DNA of 40,046 nt from Syntrophobacteraceae bacterium (lineage in GTDB: Bacteria > Desulfobacterota > Syntrophobacteria > Syntrophobacterales > Syntrophobacteraceae): assembly GCA_003165235.1 (NCBI GenBank), contig PLSV01000352.1, positions 1-40,046 on the forward strand, read 5' to 3'. Below the pieces are notes generated by a model. It was given only the letters and a program-made list of their open reading frames with translations, made no database searches and was not told the origin of the DNA. Shown piece by piece: positions 22,567 through 30,355 of this stretch (positions are counted from its first letter, which is position 1; every line of letters starts with the position of its first letter). The position numbers and the translations under genes were made by a program.

Positions 22567-23391
22567 ATGAGCAAAAATGACAAACAGTCTGTCGTGGAAG
22601 GCGAAGCATGGGAAGCTGTGCTGGCATCGCTTTGCCGATTGCAAAGTGTGTTGCCGGAAGCCGTGCTCGTCGGCGGGACAGCTTCGGCGCTTTACGCGGG
22701 GCATCGTCTCTCGTTTGATCACGATCATGTTCTCCCCGATCTCCGTGAGCGCTTCGACGCCGTTTTGATAGAGCTTGAGTCTGTCGCCGGATGGGAGACG
22801 GCCCGGGTCAAACGACCGGTTTTGATTCTTGGATCATTGGATGGGGTCGAGACTGGCGTGCGCCAATTGCGCCGCACACGGCCTTTGGAAACCACGGTCA
22901 TGCGTGTTGGCGACCATGACGTGGTTTTGCCGACGTTGCCGGAAGTGCTGCGCATCAAGGCGTTTCTCTGCCTCGAACGCAACGCTGCGCGAGATTATCT
23001 TGATTTGGCCGCTCTGGCGGCGCACATGGGGATCGATGCCGCCGGTGAAGCGCTGTGGCGCATGGATGAACTCTACCCGCAAAAGAGCGGCGGCGCGTGG
23101 GTTGTCCGCACTCAATTGATGATGCAATTAGCCGCGCCGCCACCCTATGACCTCGATAGAGTTGCCCTTGCCGAATACAAAGGCGTTCATCCTCCGTTTG
23201 ATCGCTGGGAACACGTCGCCGATGTGTGCGGCAAACTGTCCGATTGGCTGCTGAATGCCTGTGAGAAAACGTTTCATGTCGATCCCTCACTGGCGGCTCA
23301 ACAGGCGAAAACGAATGTTGATGCATGGCGCGATGCCCGTGCGGCAGGTCAAACACTGCCGCCCACCAAGTTACCGGGGCTTGACACATGA
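22567..23391 (+). CDS. AbiEii/AbiGii-family nucleotidyltransferase toxin
   Basis: 274 residues. VLVGGTASALYAGHRLSFDHDHVL gives Gly36-Gly37, His46-Arg47 and the D-x-D pair Asp51/Asp53, the core of the AbiEii nucleotidyltransferases. RIKAFLCLERNAARDYLDLAAL is the conserved K...R-D-x-x-D helix. AbiEii-type toxins modify tRNA acceptor ends or otherwise block growth, and many protect against phage. The usual AbiEi antitoxin is not upstream; a small gene overlaps downstream by ATGA (23388-23391). The pair is inserted between two copies of the resolvase 3' end, so it arrived or was rearranged with the resolvase. Confidence 0.82.
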   Translation: MSKNDKQSVVEGEAWEAVLASLCRLQSVLPEAVLVGGTASALYAGHRLSFDHDHVLPDLRERFDAVLIELESVAGWETARVKRPVLILGSLDGVETGVRQLRRTRPLETTVMRVGDHDVVLPTLPEVLRIKAFLCLERNAARDYLDLAALAAHMGIDAAGEALWRMDELYPQKSGGAWVVRTQLMMQLAAPPPYDLDRVALAEYKGVHPPFDRWEHVADVCGKLSDWLLNACEKTFHVDPSLAAQQAKTNVDAWRDARAAGQTLPPTKLPGLDT

Positions 23392-23615
23392 AGCACCGCC
23401 ACTTGAACCATGAAGAATTTACGGTTGCGGCAATCGAGGACATTCTTGCCAGAGGCCAAGCACCCGACTGGGCGCCCTTGATTACCATAATTCGGGCCGA
23501 TCCCTACGGTGAGGTTGCCGAGAAAACAGCCACTCTGTGCGAGCGCCCCTTGTTCGGAGCGCCTGTCTTTCGTCGCGTGCTCGCCGCCGCGAGACGGGCG
23601 ACTCCGTCTCCGTAG
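23388..23615 (+). CDS. Small partner of the AbiEii-like toxin, possibly truncated
   Basis: 75 residues starting MKHRHLNHEEFTVAAIEDIL, coupled to the toxin gene by a 4-bp overlap. It stops 1 bp before the second resolvase repeat begins (23617). The C-terminal residues (RRVLAAARRATPSP) are basic and may have been changed by the recombination event at this junction. I do not recognise a domain. Its position suggests an antitoxin or accessory protein. Confidence 0.6.
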   Translation: MKHRHLNHEEFTVAAIEDILARGQAPDWAPLITIIRADPYGEVAEKTATLCERPLFGAPVFRRVLAAARRATPSP

Positions 23616-23616
23616 G

Positions 23617-23874
23617 GGCCGCGCCATGTGGCAAATGGTCGGGATTCTCGCGGAGCTTGAACGGTCGTTGATACAGGAACGGGCAAAGGCAGGCCGCGCG
23701 GCGGCTGTGGCTCGTGGCGTGCGGATGGGCCGCAAGCCGCTGCTGTCCGCGCAACAGGCCGCCCCTGCCCGCAAGCTGATAGAGCAGGGGGAAGGCCCCG
23801 ACGATGTGGCAAAATCGCTCAACGTCTCGCGGCGAACGCTTTACAGGGCTTTGGCGGCCCTGAGTCCTTGCTAA
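23617..23874 (+). pseudogene. Duplicated resolvase C-terminal fragment (repeat copy 2 at 23617-23858)
   Basis: The frame encodes only the end of a serine resolvase: MWQMVGILAELERSLIQERA, RGVRMGRKPLLSAQQ and the Hin-type HTH NVSRRTLYRALAAL, stopping at 23872-23874. The catalytic domain is missing. The first 242 bp repeat 22251-22492. It is therefore a footprint of a duplication, insertion or integration event rather than a gene. Confidence 0.85.
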
Positions 23875-24040
23875 ATGGGATTCGCTAACTGGACACTTTG
23901 TTGCACTGTCCCTATTCTGAAAACGGCCCCGCACCGCGCCTTGCGTTGAGGGCTGACCGACACCTTAAAAACGGGACAAAATGACAAACGACCGAAAACG
24001 CCTGTGTTGCTGCGGATGTCGTCGGGCGTGATTTTTTTTG

Positions 24041-24068
24041 TTGACCCTTATATAAAAATCTATATATT
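24041..24068 (+). promoter_or_regulatory. Promoter of the HigB/HigA operon
   Basis: TTGACC (24041-24046), 16-bp spacer, TATATT (24063-24068). The start point predicted 7 bp after the -10 box is 24075, the A of the toxin ATG, so this mRNA should be leaderless. Confidence 0.65.
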
Positions 24069-24074
24069 TGAATA

Positions 24075-24440
24075 ATGGGTGAAGATGAAATCCTCAAAGA
24101 ACTTGAGTGGATCGCGTCGAGTCGCAAGGACATGAAGGCTTTGCCGCGTCCGGTTCAGCGCACATTTGGCTATGCCCTTAATGCCGCCCAAATGGGGGAA
24201 ACGCCCCCCGAGGCGAAGCAGCTTAAAGGCTTTGGCGGTATGGGAGTTCTGGAACTGATCGAGGACTACAGGGGCGATACCTACCGCGCCGTTTATACCG
24301 TCCGTTTCGCCACCAAGGTTTATGTGCTGCACGTCTTTCAGAAGAAGGCCAAACATGGGATAGCAACACCCAAGCATGACATGGACTTGATCCGCAACCG
24401 GCTGAATCGAGCCGAAAGCCTTTATATCGGAAATAACTAA
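24075..24440 (+). CDS. HigB/RelE-type toxin (phage Gp49-like)
   Basis: 121 residues of the Gp49-like/HigB group: RPVQRTFGYALNAAQMGE, LKGFGGMGVLELIEDYRGDTYRAVYTVRF (Gly-rich hairpin followed by the RelE core strand, given here as LKGFGGMGVLEL and YRAVYTVRF) and VYVLHVFQKKAKHGI with the conserved basic residues used for mRNA cleavage on the ribosome. Toxin before antitoxin is the normal HigBA order. No ribosome binding site precedes the ATG, as expected for a leaderless message. The antitoxin follows 12 bp later. Confidence 0.87.
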   Translation: MGEDEILKELEWIASSRKDMKALPRPVQRTFGYALNAAQMGETPPEAKQLKGFGGMGVLELIEDYRGDTYRAVYTVRFATKVYVLHVFQKKAKHGIATPKHDMDLIRNRLNRAESLYIGNN

Positions 24441-24452
24441 GGAGGCCGAACC

Positions 24453-24788
24453 ATGACAACAGATCACGAAAAAAGCAGCGGGAATGTGTTTGCCGACCTA
24501 GGGTTTCCGAACTCGGAGCAAGAGCTTGTTAAAGCCAAGCTCACGGTGCAAATTTACCGGCTTCTAAAAGACCGAGGGGTAACCCAAGCCGAAGCCGCAA
24601 AATTGCTAGGCACAACACAGGCGCAAGTGTCGGCGCTTATGCGCTGCCGCCCTGTGTCGATTTCTGTAGGCCGTTTGATGGATTTTTTAACGACGCTTGG
24701 GCAGGACGTGGAAGTCTCTGTTAAACCGGCCTCACATCGCCGCAAGGGGCAACAAGGGCATATGTCCGTAACCATGCAGACTACCTGA
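24453..24788 (+). CDS. HigA2-like XRE antitoxin
   Basis: 111 residues with the HTH_37/XRE core: LTVQIYRLLKDRGVTQAEAA, then LLGTTQAQVSALMRCRPVSI and SVGRLMDFLTTLGQDVEVSV. The N-terminal SGNVFADLGFPNSEQELVKA is typical of HigA2-type antitoxins. AAGGAGG lies about 7 bp before the ATG, which contrasts with the toxin gene. This suggests that the antitoxin is translated more strongly than the leaderless toxin. It should neutralise the toxin and repress the promoter at 24041-24068. Confidence 0.87.
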   Translation: MTTDHEKSSGNVFADLGFPNSEQELVKAKLTVQIYRLLKDRGVTQAEAAKLLGTTQAQVSALMRCRPVSISVGRLMDFLTTLGQDVEVSVKPASHRRKGQQGHMSVTMQTT

Positions 24789-24949
24789 TTGGGTCAAGGC
24801 GCGGCTAACGCCTTGTAGAGCATTAGCCCGAGACGTTGACGGCCCGCGCGGCATTTTGTCTACTTTTAGAGGTTTCGGCCCACCCGTAAACCCGTGTTTC
24901 ACCTAGACATCACTTTTGGAAAACGGACAAAATACAACACTGTCCAGTT

Positions 24950-25203
24950 TTGCCCATTGTTTTTACTCGCTTTTCTTGCTTACTGGCAATTGTGCCTCGA
25001 AAGCGGCACGGGGCACGAAGGGCCGCCGCCATCGAGCCGCCTGGCAGCGAGACGAAAGGCCCCGCGCCCGCGCGCGTTTCAGGCCGACAAATACGCGGCC
25101 CGCTTCTTGCGCCACTCGTGGAGCAACCCCGCTGATTTGCAGGCTCTATAATCTTTCGCCATTTCGGCGCACATGCTTACTGCTCTCGCCTGATGGACGC
25201 GTT
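24950..25203. other. Right edge of the toxin-antitoxin island, no gene
   Basis: GC-rich stretch after the terminal repeat with open frames but no protein-like sequence. The convergent RsbW-type gene ends at 25204, so the island ends somewhere in this gap. Words resembling GGACAAAAT and ATTTTGTC, which occur at the cassette ends, also appear at about 23975 and 24855. Confidence 0.4.
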
Positions 25204-25614
25204 TTACGCTTTCTTTTCGAATAATATAGTGAGGACATTGCAGCCATCGCGGGATTCGTAAGTCAGCCGGCCGGCCATCTGCTTCACCAGGTAAATCCCC
25301 AGGCCCCCTACGTGGCGGCCGGAGATGTCCGCAGACAGGTCCGGGGCGGCCTGGTCCAAGGGGTTGAAAGGGACTCCCCAATCTCTTACCGTCACGCGAA
25401 ACCTTCCCGGGCCCTCGGCGAGGCATTCGACCTCGATTTTCCCTTCCCCCTTTGGATAGGCATAATTGATCGCATTGACCAGGAGCTCTTCCATTACGAG
25501 GTCAACCCGGGGGGCCAGTTCCTCAAGACCGCTCTCGCGTTCCAATTCCTGGAGAACGAAGGACCGAAAGGACCCGAACGATTCCATGCTCGCTGGCAGG
25601 CGCAATGCCGACAT
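25204..25614 (-). CDS. RsbW-like anti-sigma serine kinase / HATPase
   Basis: 136 residues of the small HATPase_c_2 family. The N box is MEELLVNAINYAYP (Glu43, Asn47), the G1 box DWGVPFNP (Asp78-Gly80) and the G2 box GGLGIYLVKQMA (103-114). Such kinases phosphorylate a STAS antagonist and hold a sigma factor or other partner. I chose ATG 25614, which follows TGAGG and lies 7 bp after the STAS stop; the longer frame would overlap the STAS gene. It is the last gene of the SBP-SpoIIE-STAS operon. No sigma factor is next to it, so its partner is elsewhere or it works on another effector. Confidence 0.85.
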   Translation of the reverse strand: MSALRLPASMESFGSFRSFVLQELERESGLEELAPRVDLVMEELLVNAINYAYPKGEGKIEVECLAEGPGRFRVTVRDWGVPFNPLDQAAPDLSADISGRHVGGLGIYLVKQMAGRLTYESRDGCNVLTILFEKKA

Positions 25615-25621
25615 TTTTACC

Positions 25622-25954
25622 TCAGGAGTTCCCGAGAGCTTTTTCGAGTGAATCATACACCGGGAACATGGAACCAAAGCTGGAAATTGAAAACACATGA
25701 GCGACATTGGGCGTAAGAGAGCTGAAAGAAAGGCTGCCGCCGACCGATTTGAGCTTCTTGCCGACGATCAGGATACTCCTCAGGCCGGCGCTGCTCATAT
25801 ATTCCAACCCCTCAAGGTCCACGACGAGCGCGGAATCGCCCTGTTCTATCCATCCCAGGCAAGATTTTTCGAATTCCGGAGCTGTAATAGCATCCATTCG
25901 GCCGCTGACCTTCACTATAAAAAATTTGTCCTGCTTGTAACTGTACAATTCCAT
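25622..25954 (-). CDS. STAS-domain anti-sigma factor antagonist
   Basis: 110 residues of the SpoIIAA/RsbV fold. ALVVDLEGLEYMSSAGLRSIL contains the phosphorylation loop, and Ser55 aligns with the Ser of SpoIIAA that is phosphorylated by the kinase. The dephosphorylated form binds the RsbW-type kinase and frees its partner. It lies 45 bp downstream of the SpoIIE phosphatase gene and 7 bp upstream of the kinase gene, a complete switch of phosphatase, antagonist and kinase. Confidence 0.9.
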   Translation of the reverse strand: MELYSYKQDKFFIVKVSGRMDAITAPEFEKSCLGWIEQGDSALVVDLEGLEYMSSAGLRSILIVGKKLKSVGGSLSFSSLTPNVAHVFSISSFGSMFPVYDSLEKALGNS

Positions 25955-25999
25955 GTCAATTTCCCCTTATTCGGAATCTTTGGATGAATCCTCAGACGA

Positions 26000-27937
26000 T
26001 CAAACCTCTGCGCCGGCGAATGACAGAGCGAGCACCGTTATGTCATCCGCCTGCGGAATGCCCAATGAAAACAGTTTCACCGATCCAAGGATCTCCGTCG
26101 CAATTCCTTCGACGGAAAGCGACCAGCAGGATCGGACCGTAGCCATGAGATTTGCGTGAGAGTAGAACTCTCCGGCGGCATTCACGGCCTCGGTAACCCC
26201 GTCCGTATAGACAATTAACTTGTCTCCGGGCTCAAGCTCAATTTCCATGGTTTGATAACTCGATTCCTCCTCAACCCCAAGGAGAAATCCTTCGGGGACC
26301 GGGAGGAACTCGGGCTGAGCATCCCGCCTGACGATGACCGGAGGTTCATGACCGGCGTTCGAGTACTTCAGCCGGCCCGTCCTGAGGTCGAGAACGCCGC
26401 AGAATACCGTAACGAACATCATGGAGTCGTTCTCGCCGCACAGTTCCAGATTGCACCTGTTCAGTATCCTGGCAGGGTCCAGGCCGGTCTCCGCGATGCC
26501 CTTGAGAAGCGTCTTCGTCACAGCCATGAAAAGCGCCGCCGGAATTCCTTTATCCGAGACATCGCCGACGGCGAAGAACAGGTGGTCATCGTCTATCAGG
26601 GAGTAATCATAAAGGTCTCCGCCAATTTCTCTTGCAGGCTCCAGCCTGGCGGATATCTCCATCGGGTTCTTTCCCGTCAAGGGCGGAAATGCCCTGGGCA
26701 GAAAGCTCATCTGAATATTTCGGGCAATTTTCAGTTCGCTTTCAATTCTTTCCTTGGCTGAGGTCGTTTCGGTAAGGTGTTTGATGTAGTCCTTGAGGGC
26801 AAGACGCATCTCTTCGAATGAACGGGCCAATGCGCCGATTTCATCGCCCCGTTGAATATCGGGCAGTTTCGCGTCAAGGTCGCCCCTGGCAATCTCGACG
26901 GTTGCCGCGGACAGATCTTTAAGGGGCCTGGTAATCCTCCGGGCGATCAGCATTACAATGATCGTCATCAGGAAAACGCCGGCAAGCCCTATCAGGATGA
27001 CCATGCGGCCAAGGCGATGTACGCCTTCGAGCAACTCATGCTCCGGGATAACGACGCCGAGCGACCACCCGATCGAGGAGAGCGGGGCATAATAGAGCCT
27101 GCATTTGTCTGGAAGCAACAAGCCGCTTTCCAGGGCTGCCAGGCCCTCGCCGCCGTTGATCATATCCTTCCCAATCCGGCGAAGCAGGCTGCTATTTTTT
27201 TCTTCGGCAATGCTGAATATGGAATTAGTCATGACCAGGCGGCTGTCGGGATGGGTGATGAATACGCCATTGCGGGAAATGAGGAAGGCGTAACCCGAGC
27301 GGTACAGTCTTATGGCCGAAACTATCTGCTGAAGACCGTGCAGCGCGATGTCAGCGGTCACTACTCCCTGGAACCGCTTTTCTGCGTCCTTGCCTTTGTA
27401 GAAGGGAACCGAAAAGGTGGCCATGATCATGTTTCCGCCGCCTTCATCATAGTATGGCTCGGTCCACGCAGCACGATTCAGTTCCCTGGGGATCTGGTAC
27501 CAGTCCATCGTGAAATAATGATAGGACTCATCGCCAAGCATGACATTCATGAGATGGCCGTCATCTTTTCTGTAGCAGTAAGGCGCGAAATAGTAAGCTC
27601 CCGCCGCAAGAGCATCGGGCTCGAAGGCTATCGCGGCCCCGTAGATTTCGAGATTTGTTGAAACCATCCGCTCCACGAGCCCGGCTATATCCCCTGCTTC
27701 AAAATTCCTCGCCGAAAGGAGGGATGCGTAATTCAGCGGGACTTTTTGAACGCCCTCGAGCACCTTCTCAATCTGGTGCACTGTGGAATGGGTTAAGTTG
27801 CGGGCGTTCTCCTCGACGCATTTCGTCATGGAATCTTTTGAGGAGACATAAAAGTAGGCGAATGCGGAAAGAAATACCGCCATTGTGCCGGAAAGGGTAA
27901 ACAGGATGAGTTTGAATGCGAGGCCTCTATTTTTCAT
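26000..27937 (-). CDS. dCache-HAMP-SpoIIE (PP2C) sensor phosphatase
   Basis: 645 residues: TM1 at about 8-31, an extracytoplasmic dCache sensor at about 35-300, TM2 at about 312-333, HAMP at about 334-385, a linker coiled coil and a SpoIIE/PP2C domain from about 430. The PP2C metal Asp are seen in REIGGDLYDY (Asp441), AVGDVSDKG (Asp459), VYTDGVTEAV and QADDITVLAL. It should dephosphorylate the STAS protein downstream in response to a periplasmic signal. I chose ATG 27937, which overlaps the stop of the binding-protein gene by 11 bp; a TTG at 27958 is possible. The overlap with a periplasmic binding protein suggests that the two sense one ligand together. Confidence 0.88.
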   Translation of the reverse strand: MKNRGLAFKLILFTLSGTMAVFLSAFAYFYVSSKDSMTKCVEENARNLTHSTVHQIEKVLEGVQKVPLNYASLLSARNFEAGDIAGLVERMVSTNLEIYGAAIAFEPDALAAGAYYFAPYCYRKDDGHLMNVMLGDESYHYFTMDWYQIPRELNRAAWTEPYYDEGGGNMIMATFSVPFYKGKDAEKRFQGVVTADIALHGLQQIVSAIRLYRSGYAFLISRNGVFITHPDSRLVMTNSIFSIAEEKNSSLLRRIGKDMINGGEGLAALESGLLLPDKCRLYYAPLSSIGWSLGVVIPEHELLEGVHRLGRMVILIGLAGVFLMTIIVMLIARRITRPLKDLSAATVEIARGDLDAKLPDIQRGDEIGALARSFEEMRLALKDYIKHLTETTSAKERIESELKIARNIQMSFLPRAFPPLTGKNPMEISARLEPAREIGGDLYDYSLIDDDHLFFAVGDVSDKGIPAALFMAVTKTLLKGIAETGLDPARILNRCNLELCGENDSMMFVTVFCGVLDLRTGRLKYSNAGHEPPVIVRRDAQPEFLPVPEGFLLGVEEESSYQTMEIELEPGDKLIVYTDGVTEAVNAAGEFYSHANLMATVRSCWSLSVEGIATEILGSVKLFSLGIPQADDITVLALSFAGAEV

Positions 27938-28931
27938 TGACGTCAGCACAGTTTTCAAGGAAGTCCGAATAAGCGGGAATAGCGTCGATAAGGCCGTTCG
28001 CCATGAGTTCGCCGGCGACAGCCAAGTAGTCCTCCTCCTTCAATAGCGTTTGATATCCTCCGGGTTCGGGCAGATCGATCACTTCGCGCATATGTCCGAG
28101 CATCCACTTCTGATGCTGCCGGTTCGTGGCGATCCTGGCCTCATTTACATATTTCATGACAATATCGAGCGCTTCATCCTGATGATCGAAAGCATATCTC
28201 CAGCCTTCGAGGGATGCTCGAACAAAGCGGCAGCAACTTTGCGGATCGTCTTTGAAAGTACTCTCCAAACAGTAGATTCCGTCTTCCGGAAGATTGAATC
28301 CGAGATCGGAAAGGTGGAACACCACGAGGTCCTCGGGCTCCACTCCGGCGTCCAGGATGGCGTGGTACTCGTTGTACCACATCGCCGAAACCACATCCAC
28401 GCCGCCACGCAGGAAAAGGTTTACCGTCGAGGTCTGTGGAATGACGGCAACCTGCAGGCCATATCTCCTGAAGAGGGCCCTGGGCATTATGCTTAGTTCC
28501 GCCCCCCAGAGTCCGGTCTTTTTGCCGTTTAAGTCCTGCCAGGAATTGATGCCGCACGATTTTTTCGCAATCAGGATTTGCGAAGACCTCGAAAGAATCT
28601 GGCCGACATTTACCAGCCTGGTTCCTTTTGCCCGTTCGACGATTGCGGTTGAGAGAAACATAGTTGCGAATTCGACGGCGGCTTTCTTAAGCCATTCCGC
28701 CGAAGGCCTTTCGGGTCCGCCCCGGAGAATGTTTACCTCAAGACCGTATCTTTCGTAAAAACCCTTTTCAAGGGCGACATAGTAGCCGGCAAACTGGGCT
28801 TGGGGCATCCATTGCGGAACGAATGAAACCTGCCTCCGGTCTTGATCCGCGTTGGCATTCCCCAGCATGGCAAGGACAAAAAAGAAGACCCCTATGACTT
28901 TGGCGGCAGTTTTCATTAGACTTTCGATCAT
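27927..28931 (-). CDS. NMT1/THI5-type periplasmic substrate-binding protein
   Basis: 334 residues with a signal peptide (hydrophobic core VIGVFFFVLAMLGNANA) and the THI5/NMT1 type II binding fold: VSFVPQWMPQAQFAGYYVAL, EKGFYERYGLEVNILRGG, then DLNGKKTGLWG and GGVDVVSAMWYNEYHAIL. Homologues bind pyrimidine precursors, sulfonates or nitrate-like ligands for ABC importers. No permease or ATPase gene is adjacent. Instead the gene overlaps a dCache-SpoIIE phosphatase gene, so I infer a sensory role. The ATG at 28931 is preceded by a distant GAGGTGA. A promoter is proposed at 28961-28989. Confidence 0.85.
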   Translation of the reverse strand: MIESLMKTAAKVIGVFFFVLAMLGNANADQDRRQVSFVPQWMPQAQFAGYYVALEKGFYERYGLEVNILRGGPERPSAEWLKKAAVEFATMFLSTAIVERAKGTRLVNVGQILSRSSQILIAKKSCGINSWQDLNGKKTGLWGAELSIMPRALFRRYGLQVAVIPQTSTVNLFLRGGVDVVSAMWYNEYHAILDAGVEPEDLVVFHLSDLGFNLPEDGIYCLESTFKDDPQSCCRFVRASLEGWRYAFDHQDEALDIVMKYVNEARIATNRQHQKWMLGHMREVIDLPEPGGYQTLLKEEDYLAVAGELMANGLIDAIPAYSDFLENCADVNEK

Positions 28932-28960
28932 ATGCGACAGGAAATCACCTCAGTTGGCCT

Positions 28961-28989
28961 ACTATGGTGGAAATTGCCGTTAAATTCAA
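28961..28989 (-). promoter_or_regulatory. Candidate promoter of the sensing operon
   Basis: On the minus strand TTGAAT (28989-28984), 17-bp spacer, CATAGT (28966-28961). Transcription would start near 28954, about 23 bp before the ATG. The -10 box is only a moderate match. Confidence 0.4.
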
Positions 28990-29050
28990 GTGGATAGTCA
29001 GGACGATGGGATTTCCCAATACAAAGTGAAATCCGGAAAGCCGGCCCCTG

Positions 29051-30103
29051 CTAGGCCTTGTTGTATTCCTTGCCTGGTTTGGACAGGTCCGAAGGCGGGA
29101 AGAATCGTTTGAAAAAGAAAATGCTCAGGGCGATAGGGGCGAAGTAGTAGGCTATTCGGTAGATCAGGATCGCCAGCAGGGAATATTCGTAGTCGAGTCC
29201 CATCAGGTAGAACGATCCCGCCATTGAGCCTTCCATGAGTCCGATCGATGCAGGGGTCAGCGAAAACAGGCTCATGAAAAGACCAATCGAAAATCCCACC
29301 ATTAAAACTTTATTGCTCACCGGGTAGTTTATCGCGACAAACGAAAACTTCAGGCAAAGGAACATGCATATCCAGTCGAGAAGGGCAAGGGAGGCCGGGA
29401 ACAGCAGCACTCCCCTGTTTCTCATGATCATGTTCAGGCTCGCATTGAAGTTTTCGAAAAAAACCTCTGCTCTTTCGCGCACGATCCAGTGCGGCTTTCC
29501 AATCCGGGCGCAAAAGGCAATCACCAGGTTGAGACCGATTTTCCACACCTTCTTCCGGAAAGCCTCATGAATGATTGTCTGGATGGTCACCCAGGTCAGC
29601 AGGAAAGCAATGAGCAGGACCAGCGCCCCGAACACTTCCTGGTTGCGCTCAGTTATCTGGTGCTGGCTGTAGAGGTAGAAAAATCCCAGGTAGATGAACA
29701 GGACGGCGATAGTGTTGGTGAGAAAGCCGTGTATGATCGACACCGAGAGCGTGTTGCTCGGCGGGATGTTCTCGCGTGAGAGCAGGTAGACCTTTGCAGC
29801 CACCCCGCTCAGTCCGGCCACCGACATCAGGTAGTTGAGGGTGCAGGACAACAGCGAGATCTTGAAACAGGACCCAAAGGAGATCGAGAGGCCTATGCCC
29901 CTGAGCAGTTTGTCAAGAACTGCTGCAACGCAGGCATAGCTTAAGAAAGCTGAGGCTACTACGGCAAGGGCCCAAAGAGGGCTTATATCTCCCAAATGTT
30001 GCGCAAACTTGTGAAGGTTGGCCTGCTTGACGGTATAGAAGAGAACGATAATGCCGAAGACAGCGGCAACCCAGAACCTCTTCCGAGTGGCTATACTTAC
30101 CAA
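29051..30103 (-). CDS. LPG-synthase-like (UPF0104/AglD2-type) integral membrane protein
   Basis: 350 residues with about 8 hydrophobic segments and the family marks LNYLMSVAGLSGVAAKVYLL, SIIHGFLTNT and the C-terminal GLFMSLFSLTPASIGLMEGS, given here in short pieces. The family contains the flippase part of MprF and many stand-alone proteins of unknown lipid substrate; there is no soluble aminoacyl-transferase domain here. I chose TTG 30103, which follows GGAGGAG closely, rather than an upstream ATG that adds 25 unlikely residues. It is not obviously in an operon with its neighbours. The role may be in membrane lipid or polyprenyl-linked substrate transport. Confidence 0.75.
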   Translation of the reverse strand: MVSIATRKRFWVAAVFGIIVLFYTVKQANLHKFAQHLGDISPLWALAVVASAFLSYACVAAVLDKLLRGIGLSISFGSCFKISLLSCTLNYLMSVAGLSGVAAKVYLLSRENIPPSNTLSVSIIHGFLTNTIAVLFIYLGFFYLYSQHQITERNQEVFGALVLLIAFLLTWVTIQTIIHEAFRKKVWKIGLNLVIAFCARIGKPHWIVRERAEVFFENFNASLNMIMRNRGVLLFPASLALLDWICMFLCLKFSFVAINYPVSNKVLMVGFSIGLFMSLFSLTPASIGLMEGSMAGSFYLMGLDYEYSLLAILIYRIAYYFAPIALSIFFFKRFFPPSDLSKPGKEYNKA

Positions 30104-30355
30104 TTCTCCTCCAAAACCGAGCCATTGCGCGGTTAATTTTGGCTCTCCGCCGATATGCCGTCCCGAGGGCGATAACAACGCAAAACTGTCGCCGCCGTGG
30201 GCGCTTCGACTTTATCTACGCAAAAAAAGGCGCCTTACCTTTGAGTTTAACTGTCGAGCATTCAAACCGCAAGCTGGAGAGATATACCGAAAGGGGCGGC
30301 GCGTCAAACCGGAAATCGGGTTTCTGAGTTGGATCTCGACGTCGCGAGCCTAGAA
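30104..30355. other. Intergenic stretch without features
   Basis: About 250 bp between two minus-strand genes. I see no gene, hairpin or clear promoter in it. Confidence 0.4.

Larger units (their letters stand above)
23887..24949. mobile_element. HigB/HigA cassette with 9-bp terminal inverted repeats
   Basis: AACTGGACA (23887-23895) and its exact complement TGTCCAGTT (24941-24949) bound a 1,063-bp segment. At both ends the pattern is extended: GGACA, 11 bp, TGTCC (23891-23911 and 24925-24945), with CACTGTCC shared. The only genes inside are the toxin and antitoxin. This looks like the ends of a small non-autonomous element or two sites for one binding protein. No transposase is inside, and I see no clear target-site duplication. 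Confidence 0.4.

Noticed and set aside
26852-27661. 269-residue plus-strand open frame
   Set aside because: It is opposite the SpoIIE phosphatase gene and has no recognisable domain.
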